Shown here piece by piece: positions 8,454-16,561 of a stretch of DNA of 64,000 bases. The notes beneath the pieces were generated by a model. That model was not told where the DNA came from. It was given only the letters and a program-made list of their open reading frames with translations, and did not search any database. A program made the translations under genes and the position numbers. The stretch's first letter is position 1. Each line of letters opens with the position of its first letter. Source of the stretch: Streptomyces pacificus. Its GTDB lineage: Bacteria; Actinomycetota; Actinomycetes; Streptomycetales; Streptomycetaceae. The stretch covers positions 1 to 64,000 of the forward strand of contig NZ_BLLG01000026.1 of the NCBI RefSeq assembly GCF_011766325.1, read 5' to 3'.

Positions 8454-8738
8454 GTGGACGACAAGGTTCTCTGGTGGATCCTCGGCATGGCGGCCCTGGC
8501 CACGGCCGCCGGTGCCGCCTGGATGCTCCTCCGTGTGCTCAGGGCCCGCCGGGCGCTCCGCGAGGCCGGTGTGCCCCTGCGCGACAAGGCCCTCTTCTGG
8601 GGCGCCGTGCTCTACACCGTCTCGCCCGTCGACGTGCTGCCGGACCCGGTGTACCTCGACGACATCGGCGTGCTGATGCTGGCGCTCCGCGCGCTGCAGA
8701 CGGCCGCCCGGGGGGCGGCACGGCATAAGCCCGGATGA
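8454..8738 (+). CDS. DUF1232 (YkvA-like) small membrane protein
   Basis: A 94-residue protein with one N-terminal membrane helix (VLWWILGMAALATAAGAAWM) and a second hydrophobic segment bearing the DUF1232 signature TVSPVDVLPDPVYLDDIGVL at about residues 57-76. The function of the family is unknown; it occurs as short membrane-associated proteins in many bacteria. The start is GTG at 8454. It stands alone, downstream of the tandem-repeat region and convergent with the oxidoreductase operon. Confidence 0.8.
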   Translation: MDDKVLWWILGMAALATAAGAAWMLLRVLRARRALREAGVPLRDKALFWGAVLYTVSPVDVLPDPVYLDDIGVLMLALRALQTAARGAARHKPG

Positions 8739-8800
8739 CCGGGCTCGCCCGGGGGTGTCACCGGCCGCACCCCGCCGGCCACGCCCGCTCGGCGGCGGCG

Positions 8801-11026
8801 TCAGGAGTCCGCCGGGGGGAGTCCGGGCAGCAGCTTCTCGAGGGTGACGGGGAAGTCGCGCACACGGATGCCCGTGGCGTTGAACACCGCGTTCGCCACG
8901 GCGGCGCCGGACCCGCAGATGCCCAGCTCACCGACACCCTTCCCGCCCAGGACGTTGGCCCTGCCGTCGAACGATTCCAGCACGACGGCCTCGACGTCGG
9001 TGATGTCGGCGTGGACCGGCACCAGGTAACCGGCGAGGTCCCGGTTGACGAAGGCACCGGAGCGCGTGTCGACGACGGCCTCCTCCTCGAGGGCGGCGCC
9101 CACACCCCAGATCATGCCGCCGAGCAGTTGCGAGCGGGTCGTCTTCGGATTGAACACCCGGCCCACCGAGAACACGCCGAGCATCCGCCGCAGACGGATC
9201 TCGGCGGTGTCCGCGTCGACCCCCACCTCGGCGAAATGGGCCCCGTAGGAGTTGATCGAGTAGTCCGAGTAGTGCGGATCGTCAGCCATGTGCCGCACCC
9301 GGCCCTCCGCCTCCGTCCCCTCCGGGGCGGCGCGCGCGGCAATCGCTCCCACCGCCTCGGACGCCCCGCCGATATGCACCACCCCGTCGGCGAACACGGC
9401 GCCGGCCGGGTCCATGCCGTACAGCGGAGAGCCGGTGTCGCCGCAGGCCGCCTCCAGCAGCTTCGCACGGAGGGCGCCGCAGGCCCGATGTGCGGCGGTG
9501 CACGCGTTGGCGGCGCCCCACGAGCCTCCGGACCCCCAGCTGGTGGGGTGGTCGGAGTCGCCCAGCTCGATCCGCACCCGCTCGGGCGGGAGCCCGAGCC
9601 CGCCGGCCGCGACCTGGGCGAGGACGGTGTACGTACCCGTGCCGATGTCGGTCATGTCGCTGAGGACGACGGCGGTGCCGTCCGGCTCCAGCCGCACCCG
9701 TACCGCCGTGGGGGCCTGGAGATGCCCCCGGATCGCCGCCGACATGCCGTAGCCGACGAGCCAGCGCCCCTCGCGCAAGCGCGCGGGCACGGCGGGCCGG
9801 TTCTCCCACCCGAACCGGCGCGCGCCCTCGCGCAGGCAGTCGACCAGATGCCGGTCGCTGTACGGCACGCCCCGCTCGGGATCGAGGGCCGGCTCGTTGC
9901 GGATCCGCAGTTCCACCGGGTCCATCCCGAGGGCGTCGGCCAGCTCGTCCATGGCCGACTCGACCGCCAGCAGGCCCGGTGCCTCGCCCGGCGCGCGGAC
10001 GTCCGCCCCGCGCGGCAGGTCGAGTGGCGTCAGCCGGTGGCCGGTCAGCCGGTGGGGTGCGGCATACAGGCTGCGGGTGGTGGCGGCGGTCTGCTCGGCG
10101 TACTCGGTCTCGGGGCTGGTGTGCATGAGGACGTCGTGGGCGATCGCCGTCAGCCGCCCGTCGCGCTCCGCCCCCAGCCGGACCCGCTGGCGCGACCGGG
10201 GACGCATGCCCACGAGCTGGAAGACCTGCTGCCGGGTCAGCGCGACCTTCACCGGCCGGCCGAGCACGCGGGCGGCCATCGCGGCCAGGATCGTCTCGGC
10301 GTGGATGCTCAGTTTGGAGCCGAACCCGCCGCCGACGAAGGGGGCGACGACGTGCACCTGCCCGGGGTCCATCCGCAGCGTGGCCGCGACCGAGGCCCGC
10401 GCTGCGTCGACGATCTGGCAGCTGGTGTAGAGGACCAGGCTCTCGCCGCGCGGCTCGGCCAGGCAGGCGTTGGGTTCGATCGGCAGGGAGAACTCGTACG
10501 GGGTCGTGTAGTGCTGGTCGATCCTGACCTCGGCAGCGTCGAACCCGGCGTCGAAGTCGCCTACCTCGGTGTCCGCGGGCAGGCCGCCGGTGACCTCCTT
10601 GGGGGTGTACACCCCGTCCTGGCGGGCGTCGAGGTCGAAACGCCCCCGTGCGGTGTCGTACCCGACCTCGACGCGGGCTGCCGCGTCCCTGGCCTGTTCG
10701 AGGGTCTCGGCGACGACGAGCGCCACCGGCTCACCGAAGTGGTGGATGTCCGGCCGCGCCAGCACGGGTTGGGCGCGCCAGTAGTCCATGGCCGACTCGT
10801 CGACGGGCCCCTGTTCCGGGGCGTTGAGATGGGTCAGTACGAGGTGCACACCCGGTGCGCTCTCGGCGTTCTCGGTCCCGATCCGGGTGATGCGGCCCTT
10901 GCCGATCGTCGCGCCGGCGATGAAGCCGCAGAGCGGCCGGCCGGCCTCCTGGTGCTCGTAGGCGTAGGGGGCCCGGCCGGTGGCCTTCAGCGGGCCGTCG
11001 ACGCGATCCAGCGCCTTCCCGATCAT
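8801..11026 (-). CDS. Aldehyde oxidoreductase, molybdenum-cofactor subunit (xanthine dehydrogenase family)
   Basis: A 741-residue catalytic subunit that should oxidise aldehydes or aromatic heterocycles at a molybdopterin centre. N-terminal domain 1 spans roughly residues 1-140 (VDGPLKATGRAPYAYE). The cofactor-binding domain includes VVAPFVGGGFGSKL, PTSWGSGGSWGAANAC and, near the C-terminus, GGKGVGELGICGSGAAVANAV, whose GVGE glutamate matches the catalytic Glu of the family. ATG at 11026 overlaps the stop of the FAD subunit gene by 4 bp, so the three subunits form one coupled operon. Gene order and length match PaoC-type (YagR) enzymes. The substrate is not predictable. Confidence 0.9.
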   Translation of the reverse strand: MIGKALDRVDGPLKATGRAPYAYEHQEAGRPLCGFIAGATIGKGRITRIGTENAESAPGVHLVLTHLNAPEQGPVDESAMDYWRAQPVLARPDIHHFGEPVALVVAETLEQARDAAARVEVGYDTARGRFDLDARQDGVYTPKEVTGGLPADTEVGDFDAGFDAAEVRIDQHYTTPYEFSLPIEPNACLAEPRGESLVLYTSCQIVDAARASVAATLRMDPGQVHVVAPFVGGGFGSKLSIHAETILAAMAARVLGRPVKVALTRQQVFQLVGMRPRSRQRVRLGAERDGRLTAIAHDVLMHTSPETEYAEQTAATTRSLYAAPHRLTGHRLTPLDLPRGADVRAPGEAPGLLAVESAMDELADALGMDPVELRIRNEPALDPERGVPYSDRHLVDCLREGARRFGWENRPAVPARLREGRWLVGYGMSAAIRGHLQAPTAVRVRLEPDGTAVVLSDMTDIGTGTYTVLAQVAAGGLGLPPERVRIELGDSDHPTSWGSGGSWGAANACTAAHRACGALRAKLLEAACGDTGSPLYGMDPAGAVFADGVVHIGGASEAVGAIAARAAPEGTEAEGRVRHMADDPHYSDYSINSYGAHFAEVGVDADTAEIRLRRMLGVFSVGRVFNPKTTRSQLLGGMIWGVGAALEEEAVVDTRSGAFVNRDLAGYLVPVHADITDVEAVVLESFDGRANVLGGKGVGELGICGSGAAVANAVFNATGIRVRDFPVTLEKLLPGLPPADS

Positions 11027-12018
11027 CCCGCCTCCTCGGCCGCTCCGGCCAGTTGCGCCAGGGTGCGGCACAGCGTGCGCCTGGCCAGGTCGATCTTGAA
11101 GTCGTTGTGTCCCCGCCCGACCGCGCCCGCCATCGCCGCCTCGGCGGCGGCGCGGTAGGTGCCCATCGTGGCCGGGCGGCCGGTCAGCGCGGTCTCCGCC
11201 TCGGTGGACCGCCACGGCTTGGGCGCCACGCCGCCGAGCGCCACCCGGGCCCCGACGATCGTGCCCCGCTCGACCGAGACCACGGCCGCCACGGAGACCA
11301 GCGCGAACTCGTAGGACGCCCGGTCGCGCACCTTGCGGTAGCGCTGCCGGCCCGGCGGCGGCGGTGGCAGCAGCACGCCCGTGATCAACTCGCCGGGGCC
11401 CAGCACGGTCTCGATGTGCGGTGTGTCGCCCGGCAGCCGGTAGAAGCCGGTGACGGCGACCCGGCGAACCGCCTGGTCGGCGCCGAGCAGTTCGATCTCC
11501 GCATCCAGAACGGCCAGGGCGACGGCCATGTCCGAGGGGTGGGTGGCGATGCAGGAGTCGCTTGCACCGAGGACCGCGTGCGCCCGGTTGAGCCCGCCGA
11601 TGGCCGAGCACCCCGAGCCGGGATCGCGCTTGTTGCAGTCCGCGGCGGTGTCCTGGAAGTACGGGCACCGGGTGCGTTGCAGCAGGTTCCCGCCGGTCGA
11701 CGCCATGTTGCGCAACTGGCCCGAGGCGCCGGACACCAGCGCCTCGGACAGCACCGGATAGCGGGAGCGCACCGCGGCGTCGGCGGCGACCTCGGAGTTC
11801 GACGCCTGGGCGCCGATGCGCAGTCCGCCGTCGGGGAGTTCCTCGACGCCGCGCAGGGGGAGCCGGCTGATGTCCACGAGACGGCTCGGCGTCTCGACGT
11901 CCAGTTTCATCAGATCGAGCAGATTGGTGCCGCCGCTGATGAACTTCGCACCGTCTGCGGACGCCGCGGCGACGGCGGCCCGGGCGTCCGTCGCCCGCTC
12001 GTAGGAGAAGGACTTCAT
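11023..12018 (-). CDS. Aldehyde oxidoreductase, FAD-binding subunit with extra iron-sulfur motif
   Basis: A 331-residue medium subunit passing electrons from the 2Fe-2S centres to FAD. FAD contacts are in KFISGGTNLLDLMK and ASTGGNLLQRTRCPYF. After the latter come clustered cysteines (RCPYFQDTAADCNKRDPGSG followed by C), the insertion that in PaoB-type subunits ligates an additional 4Fe-4S cluster. The C-terminal CODH-flavoprotein-like domain starts near residue 225. ATG at 12018 overlaps the 2Fe-2S subunit stop by 4 bp. The extra cluster marks it as a PaoB-like rather than classical xanthine dehydrogenase subunit. Confidence 0.88.
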   Translation of the reverse strand: MKSFSYERATDARAAVAAASADGAKFISGGTNLLDLMKLDVETPSRLVDISRLPLRGVEELPDGGLRIGAQASNSEVAADAAVRSRYPVLSEALVSGASGQLRNMASTGGNLLQRTRCPYFQDTAADCNKRDPGSGCSAIGGLNRAHAVLGASDSCIATHPSDMAVALAVLDAEIELLGADQAVRRVAVTGFYRLPGDTPHIETVLGPGELITGVLLPPPPPGRQRYRKVRDRASYEFALVSVAAVVSVERGTIVGARVALGGVAPKPWRSTEAETALTGRPATMGTYRAAAEAAMAGAVGRGHNDFKIDLARRTLCRTLAQLAGAAEEAG

Positions 12019-12674
12019 GCCGGACCGCCTCGGGCCGTGTCGCGGATGGCCGCGACGATGTTCGGATAGGCGGCGCACCGGCAGATGTTGCCGCTCATCC
12101 GCTCCCGGATCTCCGCGTCGGTCGGCGCGATCCGCGGCGAGGCGACGTCGGCGGTGGCGTGGCTGGGCCAGCCCGCCGCCACCTCGGCGAGCATTCCGAC
12201 GGCGGAGCAGATCTGGCCCGGTGTGCAGTAGCCGCACTGGAAGGCGTCGTTCTCGACGAAGGCGCGTTGCAGGGGGTGCAGGTGGTCGGGATCGCCCAGG
12301 CCCTCGATCGTGACGATGTCGTCGTCCTCGTGCATCACGGCCAGCGTCAGGCATGAGTTGACGCGTCGGCCGTTGACCAGCACGGTGCAGGCGCCGCACT
12401 GGCCGTGGTCACACCCCTTCTTGGTGCCGCTCAGGCGCAGATGCTCGCGCAGCGCGTCGAGCAGGGAGGTCCGCGGATCCACATCGAGCTGCCGCACCCG
12501 CTCGTTGACGTTCAACCGGATCGCCGTAGGCCGGCCTGTTCGGGACGGGCCCGTTCCGTTCGGCCCTGTCCCGTGCGGGACGGCGCTGCCCGAGCCCGTC
12601 GGGCCTGGGCCCGTTCCCTGGGGGTCTGCTGCGCCTGACCTCGGCCCGGCGGGGCCGGCGTCCGGATCGCTCAT
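12015..12674 (-). CDS. Aldehyde oxidoreductase, 2Fe-2S subunit
   Basis: A 219-residue small subunit, first gene of the three-gene operon. The first 50 residues are a low-complexity Gly/Pro/Thr tail. A plant-ferredoxin-type domain follows (GTKKGCDHGQCGACTVLVNG and the later CLTLA Cys), then the helical 2Fe-2S domain with QCGYCTPGQICS and GNICRCAAYPNIV, giving eight cysteines for two clusters. E. coli PaoA has a Tat signal here; I see no twin-arginine motif in this N-terminus, so a cytosolic complex is likelier. Confidence 0.9.
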   Translation of the reverse strand: MSDPDAGPAGPRSGAADPQGTGPGPTGSGSAVPHGTGPNGTGPSRTGRPTAIRLNVNERVRQLDVDPRTSLLDALREHLRLSGTKKGCDHGQCGACTVLVNGRRVNSCLTLAVMHEDDDIVTIEGLGDPDHLHPLQRAFVENDAFQCGYCTPGQICSAVGMLAEVAAGWPSHATADVASPRIAPTDAEIRERMSGNICRCAAYPNIVAAIRDTARGGPA

Positions 12675-13088
12675 CGGGGCCTGCCTTCCTCGTTCGCCGC
12701 GGCGCGGCTGCCGAGTGGGACGTGCCTCGCACCGGCGGCCGGTGCGGTGCCCGCGCCGACCCTCGCCACCGCGACGCGGGCTTCACTCCCAGCGTCTCGC
12801 ACACGCGGTCGCACCGCGACTCACGCTTCCGGAGGGCCTGTCGCCGCCGGGACCCCCGTATGGCGTGTCGCGTGCGCCGTGCGCGCCGGGCGGGCCGTAC
12901 CGGCGCTGGACGTCACGCGCCGGGCCCTGCGACCCGCGCCGCGGCCTCGCCGTGCCGCTGCGCGCGTACGCCCGCTCCGGGGCGACCGGCGGGCGAGTCG
13001 CCCGGCGGCCTCCGGGCCCTTGCGGCAGGATGAGGGCGGGTGGTGGCGGGCAGGCCGCTGTGGGGTGCGCGGGGAGGAGGCGACGGGT
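12675..13088. other. Divergent intergenic region
   Basis: About 410 bp between the oxidoreductase operon and the next rightward gene. It should contain both promoters, but no clear -10/-35 pair, operator or small gene was recognised. Confidence 0.45.
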
Positions 13089-13700
13089 GTGCGGCTTCGG
13101 TTCGAGGGCTGGATCGCCGGTGTCGGCACCCGGTCCGGCGTGCGCCTGGTGGTGGGGCACTGGGTGCGGTCACCTTTCGGGGCTTTCGCCGATGTCATGA
13201 TCGAGCGGGCGGACGGTGAGCGCCTGCTGCTGGCCCCCACGCAGGAGGCCGCCGACTTCATCGCGGCCACCTACGCCTTCGAGGAGGTGCGGGTCGGTCC
13301 GGTGCGGGTGCGGGTGGCCGGGACGGCCTGGACCGTCACGGCTCCGTCACTGGACCTGCGTTTTGCCACCGGTGGGCGGGGACCGCTGGGACGGCTGCTG
13401 CGGGCCGTGCCCGGCCCGCTCGCCGGCCGGCCGGCCTGGAGTGCCCTGGCCGATCTCCCGGCACGTCTGATGCCGGGTGTGCGCACCCGGGGCAGGAGCG
13501 GGGCGGGCCGCCGCGCATGGTACGGCGCGCGGGACCTCCTGCCGATCGTGAGTGCGCATGCCGTCTTCGAGGGGGCTGAGCTGGGTCCCCTCGCGCCCGT
13601 CGAACCTCCCGTGCGCTTCGGGTTCGGCTCCGTACCCGGGAAACCGGCTGCCGTGCGGGTCACTTCGACGGTGGCGCTGGACGGCGGACGATGCGCCTGA
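13089..13700 (+). CDS. Hypothetical protein, actinobacterial type
   Basis: A 203-residue protein that I do not recognise. GTG at 13089 gives a start RLRFEGWIAGVGTRSGVRLV. The first 100 residues look like a compact beta-rich fold (GERLLLAPTQEAADFIAATY; VRVRVAGTAWTVTAPSLDL). The middle is Arg/Pro-rich, and the end returns to short strands. There is no signal peptide, membrane helix or catalytic motif. The high share of hydrophobic beta patterns and GC-rich third positions support a real gene. It is isolated and its role is unknown. Confidence 0.6.
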   Translation: MRLRFEGWIAGVGTRSGVRLVVGHWVRSPFGAFADVMIERADGERLLLAPTQEAADFIAATYAFEEVRVGPVRVRVAGTAWTVTAPSLDLRFATGGRGPLGRLLRAVPGPLAGRPAWSALADLPARLMPGVRTRGRSGAGRRAWYGARDLLPIVSAHAVFEGAELGPLAPVEPPVRFGFGSVPGKPAAVRVTSTVALDGGRCA

Positions 13701-13858
13701 CGCCTGACGCCTGACGCCTGACGGCCGCGCGTGCGCCCGCGGGTCTGCCGGTGCCTCCTCCGGCGTACCCGCCCCGGTTGCGGCAGCCCGGGCCGCAGGA
13801 GCGACGGGCGGGCGTCCGGGCCCGGCCCGGTGTCAGTGGTGCTGGCTACGGTGGGCAG

Positions 13859-14224
13859 ATGATCGAGCCCGAGGAGATCCGCCGTATCGCGCTGTCCCTG
13901 CCGGAGACGGTGGAGAAGGAGGCGTGGAGCATGCCCACGTTCCGTGTCGCGGGGAGGATGTTCATCACGATGCCCGACGACCAGACGTCGTTCGCCGTGC
14001 GATGCCCCAGGCACGAGCGGACCGAGCTGATCGCCGCCGAGCCAGGGAAGTTCTGGGTACCGCCGCACGAGGCGCGTTCGGCCTGGGTCCGGGTGCGGCT
14101 CCGCGCCCTGGAGGGCCTTGACGAACTGCGCGACATCCTCGTGGACTCCTGGAGACAGGCTGCTCCGGACCGGCTCTCGGAGCAGCACCCCGAGCTGTGC
14201 CCTGGCGGCGCGCCCGGCGGGTGA
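13859..14224 (+). CDS. MmcQ/YjbR family protein
   Basis: A 121-residue cytosolic protein of the YjbR/CyaY-like fold. It has the family start IRRIALSLPETVEKEAWSMP, the strand FRVAGRMFITM, and the C-terminal helix VRLRALEGLDELRDILVDSW. Family members are suspected to bind nucleic acid, but no biochemical role is established. ATG at 13859 was chosen because the family profile begins a few residues later. It is a single gene; downstream a 16-bp word (GCGGATTCCGGGAGCG) is repeated twice at about 14264-14298. Confidence 0.82.
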   Translation: MIEPEEIRRIALSLPETVEKEAWSMPTFRVAGRMFITMPDDQTSFAVRCPRHERTELIAAEPGKFWVPPHEARSAWVRVRLRALEGLDELRDILVDSWRQAAPDRLSEQHPELCPGGAPGG

Positions 14225-14348
14225 ACGGTACGGAGCACCGGCCGGCGCGGCCAGGCACCGTCGCGGATTCCGGGAGCGGCGGATTCCGGGAGCGGGGGAG
14301 GCCGCGGCGAAAGGACCGGCGGGACCGCGGTCCTGAACTGAAGAGCCG

Positions 14349-14395
14349 TGTCGAGGGGTGAACTCGACAACGACTTTCGATTCTTTGAGGAATCG
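14349..14395 (+). promoter_or_regulatory. Two small hairpins in the leader of the CDF exporter gene
   Basis: Hairpin 1 is TGTCGAG (14349-14355) with CTCGACA (14363-14369). Hairpin 2 is CGATTC (14378-14383) with GAATCG (14390-14395). Both lie before a 12-codon ORF and about 140-190 nt before the exporter start. They do not match a riboswitch I know. Confidence 0.4.
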
Positions 14396-14434
14396 GTGTT
14401 GCCGTATGTGAAAGTGCAGGTCAGGGGGGTGTTA

Positions 14435-14473
14435 ATGACAGCGATTACCACCACCGTTGCAGCCTTTGCGTGA
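14435..14473 (+). CDS. Possible leader peptide upstream of the metal exporter
   Basis: ATG at 14435 follows a strong AGGGGGGTG site and encodes MTAITTTVAAFA before a TGA. The short Thr-rich peptide ends 64 nt before the CDF start. It may be a translated leader that couples or attenuates expression, or a chance ORF. There is no direct evidence of translation. Confidence 0.35.
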   Translation: MTAITTTVAAFA

Positions 14474-14537
14474 ACTCCTTCCGTGCGTTTCACTGCCTGG
14501 CGGAAAAGCACTCGCTCTCGCATCGGAGGGGTACGCA

Positions 14538-15629
14538 ATGGGCGCTGGACACGGTCAGGGCGTTTCACACGGCCACGATCATGCTCATGGAATGACCGGA
14601 GACTCCGACAAGAGATGGCTCTCGATGGCGCTGGTCCTCATCGTGGGGTTCATGTCGGTCGAGGTCGTCATCGGGGTCGTGGCCGAGTCGCTGGCCCTGA
14701 TCTCCGACGCCGCGCACATGCTGACCGACGCGGTGGCCATCGTCCTCGCACTCGTGGCGATGCGGATAGCCAAGCGTCCCCCCGGGGGCAGCTACACGTA
14801 CGGCCTGAAGCGGGTGGAGATCCTCTCCGCCCAGGTGAACGGGCTGTCCCTGATCCTGCTGGGCGCCTGGCTGTCGGTCGAGGCAGTCGAGCGGCTCATC
14901 GACCCTCCCGAGGTCAAGGGCGGACTCGTGCTCGCCACCGCTCTGGCCGGGGTCGTGGTCAACGTCGCCGCCGCCTGGTGCATCTCCCGCGCCAACCGCT
15001 CCTCGCTCAACGTCGAAGGCGCCTACCAGCACATCCTCAACGACCTGTTCGCGTTCATCGGCACAGCGGTCGCGGGCTTCGTCGTGCTCACCACGGGATT
15101 CGCGCGGGCCGACGGCATCGCGACGCTCGTGGTCGTCGCCCTGATGCTCAAGGCCGGCTACGGCCTGCTCCGCGACTCGGGGAGGATTTTCCTGGAAGCC
15201 GCTCCCGCTCATGTCGAACCCGACCGGCTGGGGGAGCGGCTGGCGGCTGAGCCGGGTGTACGGGAGATCCACGACCTCCACATCTGGCAGATCGCGTCCG
15301 AGGAGGTCGTCCTGTCCGCGCATGTGCTCGTGGAACCCGGCGGCGACTGCCACGCCGTGCGGCGTGGCCTTGAGGAGCTGGTGCGTCGGGACTTCGGCAT
15401 CACCCACACCACCCTCCAGGTGGACCACCGGCCGGAATCCCTCCTCCAGATCGGCGGACGGGACGGCGCACCGGCTTCGGCGGCGCACCGGGTGGACCCA
15501 CACGGCCCCATCCGCCTCGACCGTGCGCGCAGCCACGGCGACGGAGGGCCGGACGAACACGGGGACGGCGGCCCGAGTGATCACGACGGTGCGTCCGGCC
15601 GCGGGATGGCAGGCGCACTCCGGCCGTGA
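14538..15629 (+). CDS. CDF-family zinc/divalent metal exporter (CzcD-like)
   Basis: A 363-residue inner-membrane metal/H+ antiporter. The His-rich N-terminus is GVSHGHDHAHG. Six membrane helices follow. The metal-site motifs are SDAAHMLTDA in helix 2 and YQHILND in helix 5, the HxxxD pairs of Zn-CDF proteins. The cytosolic C-terminal domain starts near residue 225 (VREIHDLHIWQIASEEVVLSAHV). A long extra His/Gly/Asp-rich tail (residues about 310-363) may bind metal. ATG at 14538 has a GGAGGGG site; the upstream leader holds two hairpins and a 12-codon ORF. Expression is presumably metal-responsive. Confidence 0.9.
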   Translation: MGAGHGQGVSHGHDHAHGMTGDSDKRWLSMALVLIVGFMSVEVVIGVVAESLALISDAAHMLTDAVAIVLALVAMRIAKRPPGGSYTYGLKRVEILSAQVNGLSLILLGAWLSVEAVERLIDPPEVKGGLVLATALAGVVVNVAAAWCISRANRSSLNVEGAYQHILNDLFAFIGTAVAGFVVLTTGFARADGIATLVVVALMLKAGYGLLRDSGRIFLEAAPAHVEPDRLGERLAAEPGVREIHDLHIWQIASEEVVLSAHVLVEPGGDCHAVRRGLEELVRRDFGITHTTLQVDHRPESLLQIGGRDGAPASAAHRVDPHGPIRLDRARSHGDGGPDEHGDGGPSDHDGASGRGMAGALRP

Positions 15630-15645
15630 CGACCGCCGGTGTGAG

Positions 15646-15666
15646 CCCCCCGGAGCCTCCGGGGGG
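15646..15666 (+). terminator. Terminator of the CDF exporter gene
   Basis: Perfect 9-bp stem CCCCCCGGA / TCCGGGGGG with a 3-nt loop, 16 bp after the exporter stop. Confidence 0.7.
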
Positions 15667-16129
15667 ATGCCGGCGGTGCCCGCCCCTGGGGGCTCCACCG
15701 CCGCGGTGCCGCCGCTCCCCGCCGCTCGGCGCGGTCTTCTTCGGGGGCGGGCGCACCGTCTGGGCCTCGGCGGACCGGGACCGGTGATGGTGAGGAGCCG
15801 GTGTCCGCCGGAACGAGAGGGATCCTGCCCGAAAGCATGTGAAGCGGGTGAACCGCTTCGAGCGGAAGAATCCGGCTGAAAACAGCTGCAACAGGCTGGA
15901 TCATGCTGAATTGGGCTGGGGGTCGAGGTCGGAAGGTGGTCACGGACCCGGCGAAAGGTGCAGAGAGCTATATATCACTGATAACGGGTGATTCCTATGA
16001 ATTTAGGATGGGTAGAGAGGTAGAGAAGACACGGACCGGGACCGGCGAGGCCGGCCCCGGGTCCGAGCGGGAGGGATGACGGGACATCGCCCATGATCTC
16101 CGTGCACCCACGTCAGTCAGGAGGGCGCG
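15667..16129. other. Upstream region of the NfeD/stomatin operon
   Basis: No gene recognised. An AT-richer patch at about 15970-16020 contains the inverted pair ATCAC ... GGTGAT and TAGGAT, plausible promoter elements for the NfeD gene. The rest is GC-rich and featureless. Confidence 0.4.
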
Positions 16130-16558
16130 ATGGACTTCTGGGCGATCTGGCTGATCATCGCCGCGGTCCTGGTGGTCGCTGAGATCGCCACCCTGACCGC
16201 CGCACTCGGGATGCTCGGCGGGGCCGCGCTCATCACGGCGGCATTCGCCGCCGTGGGGGTTCCGCTGCCCTTGCAGCTCCTGGTCTTCACCGTCGTCGCC
16301 GTGGTCAGTGTCGTCTTCGTGCGGCCCCGGGTGCGGCGCGCTCTCAAGCCGCGGGACAAGCGGTTCGGCGTGGACGCACTGGTCGGCCGCACCGCCGAGA
16401 CCGTGTCGGAGGTGACGGGCACGGGCGGCAGGGTCCGGATCGGGGGCGAGGAGTGGACCGCCCGCGCGTACGACGAGACGCTGGTGATCCCTGCCGGAAC
16501 GGAAGTGGACGTCATGGAGATCAGCGGTGCCACCGCAGTCGTCTACCCCCGGGAGTGA
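16130..16558 (+). CDS. NfeD family membrane protein
   Basis: A 142-residue NfeD1b-type protein. It has two or three membrane helices in residues 3-65 (FWAIWLIIAAVLVVAEIATL and LQLLVFTVVAVVSVVFV) and then a soluble OB-fold domain (DALVGRTAETVSEVTG ... GEEWTARAY ... VDVMEISGATAVV). NfeD proteins partner with SPFH/stomatin proteins encoded next door. The next gene follows after 3 nt and is exactly such a protein, so the two probably act as one membrane-microdomain complex. ATG at 16130 is preceded by CAGGAGGG. Confidence 0.9.
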   Translation: MDFWAIWLIIAAVLVVAEIATLTAALGMLGGAALITAAFAAVGVPLPLQLLVFTVVAVVSVVFVRPRVRRALKPRDKRFGVDALVGRTAETVSEVTGTGGRVRIGGEEWTARAYDETLVIPAGTEVDVMEISGATAVVYPRE

Positions 16559-16561
16559 GTC

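Noticed and set aside
14225..14537. NiCo (czcD) riboswitch upstream of the CDF exporter
   Set aside because: The conserved NiCo core was not found; only small hairpins and a short ORF are present.
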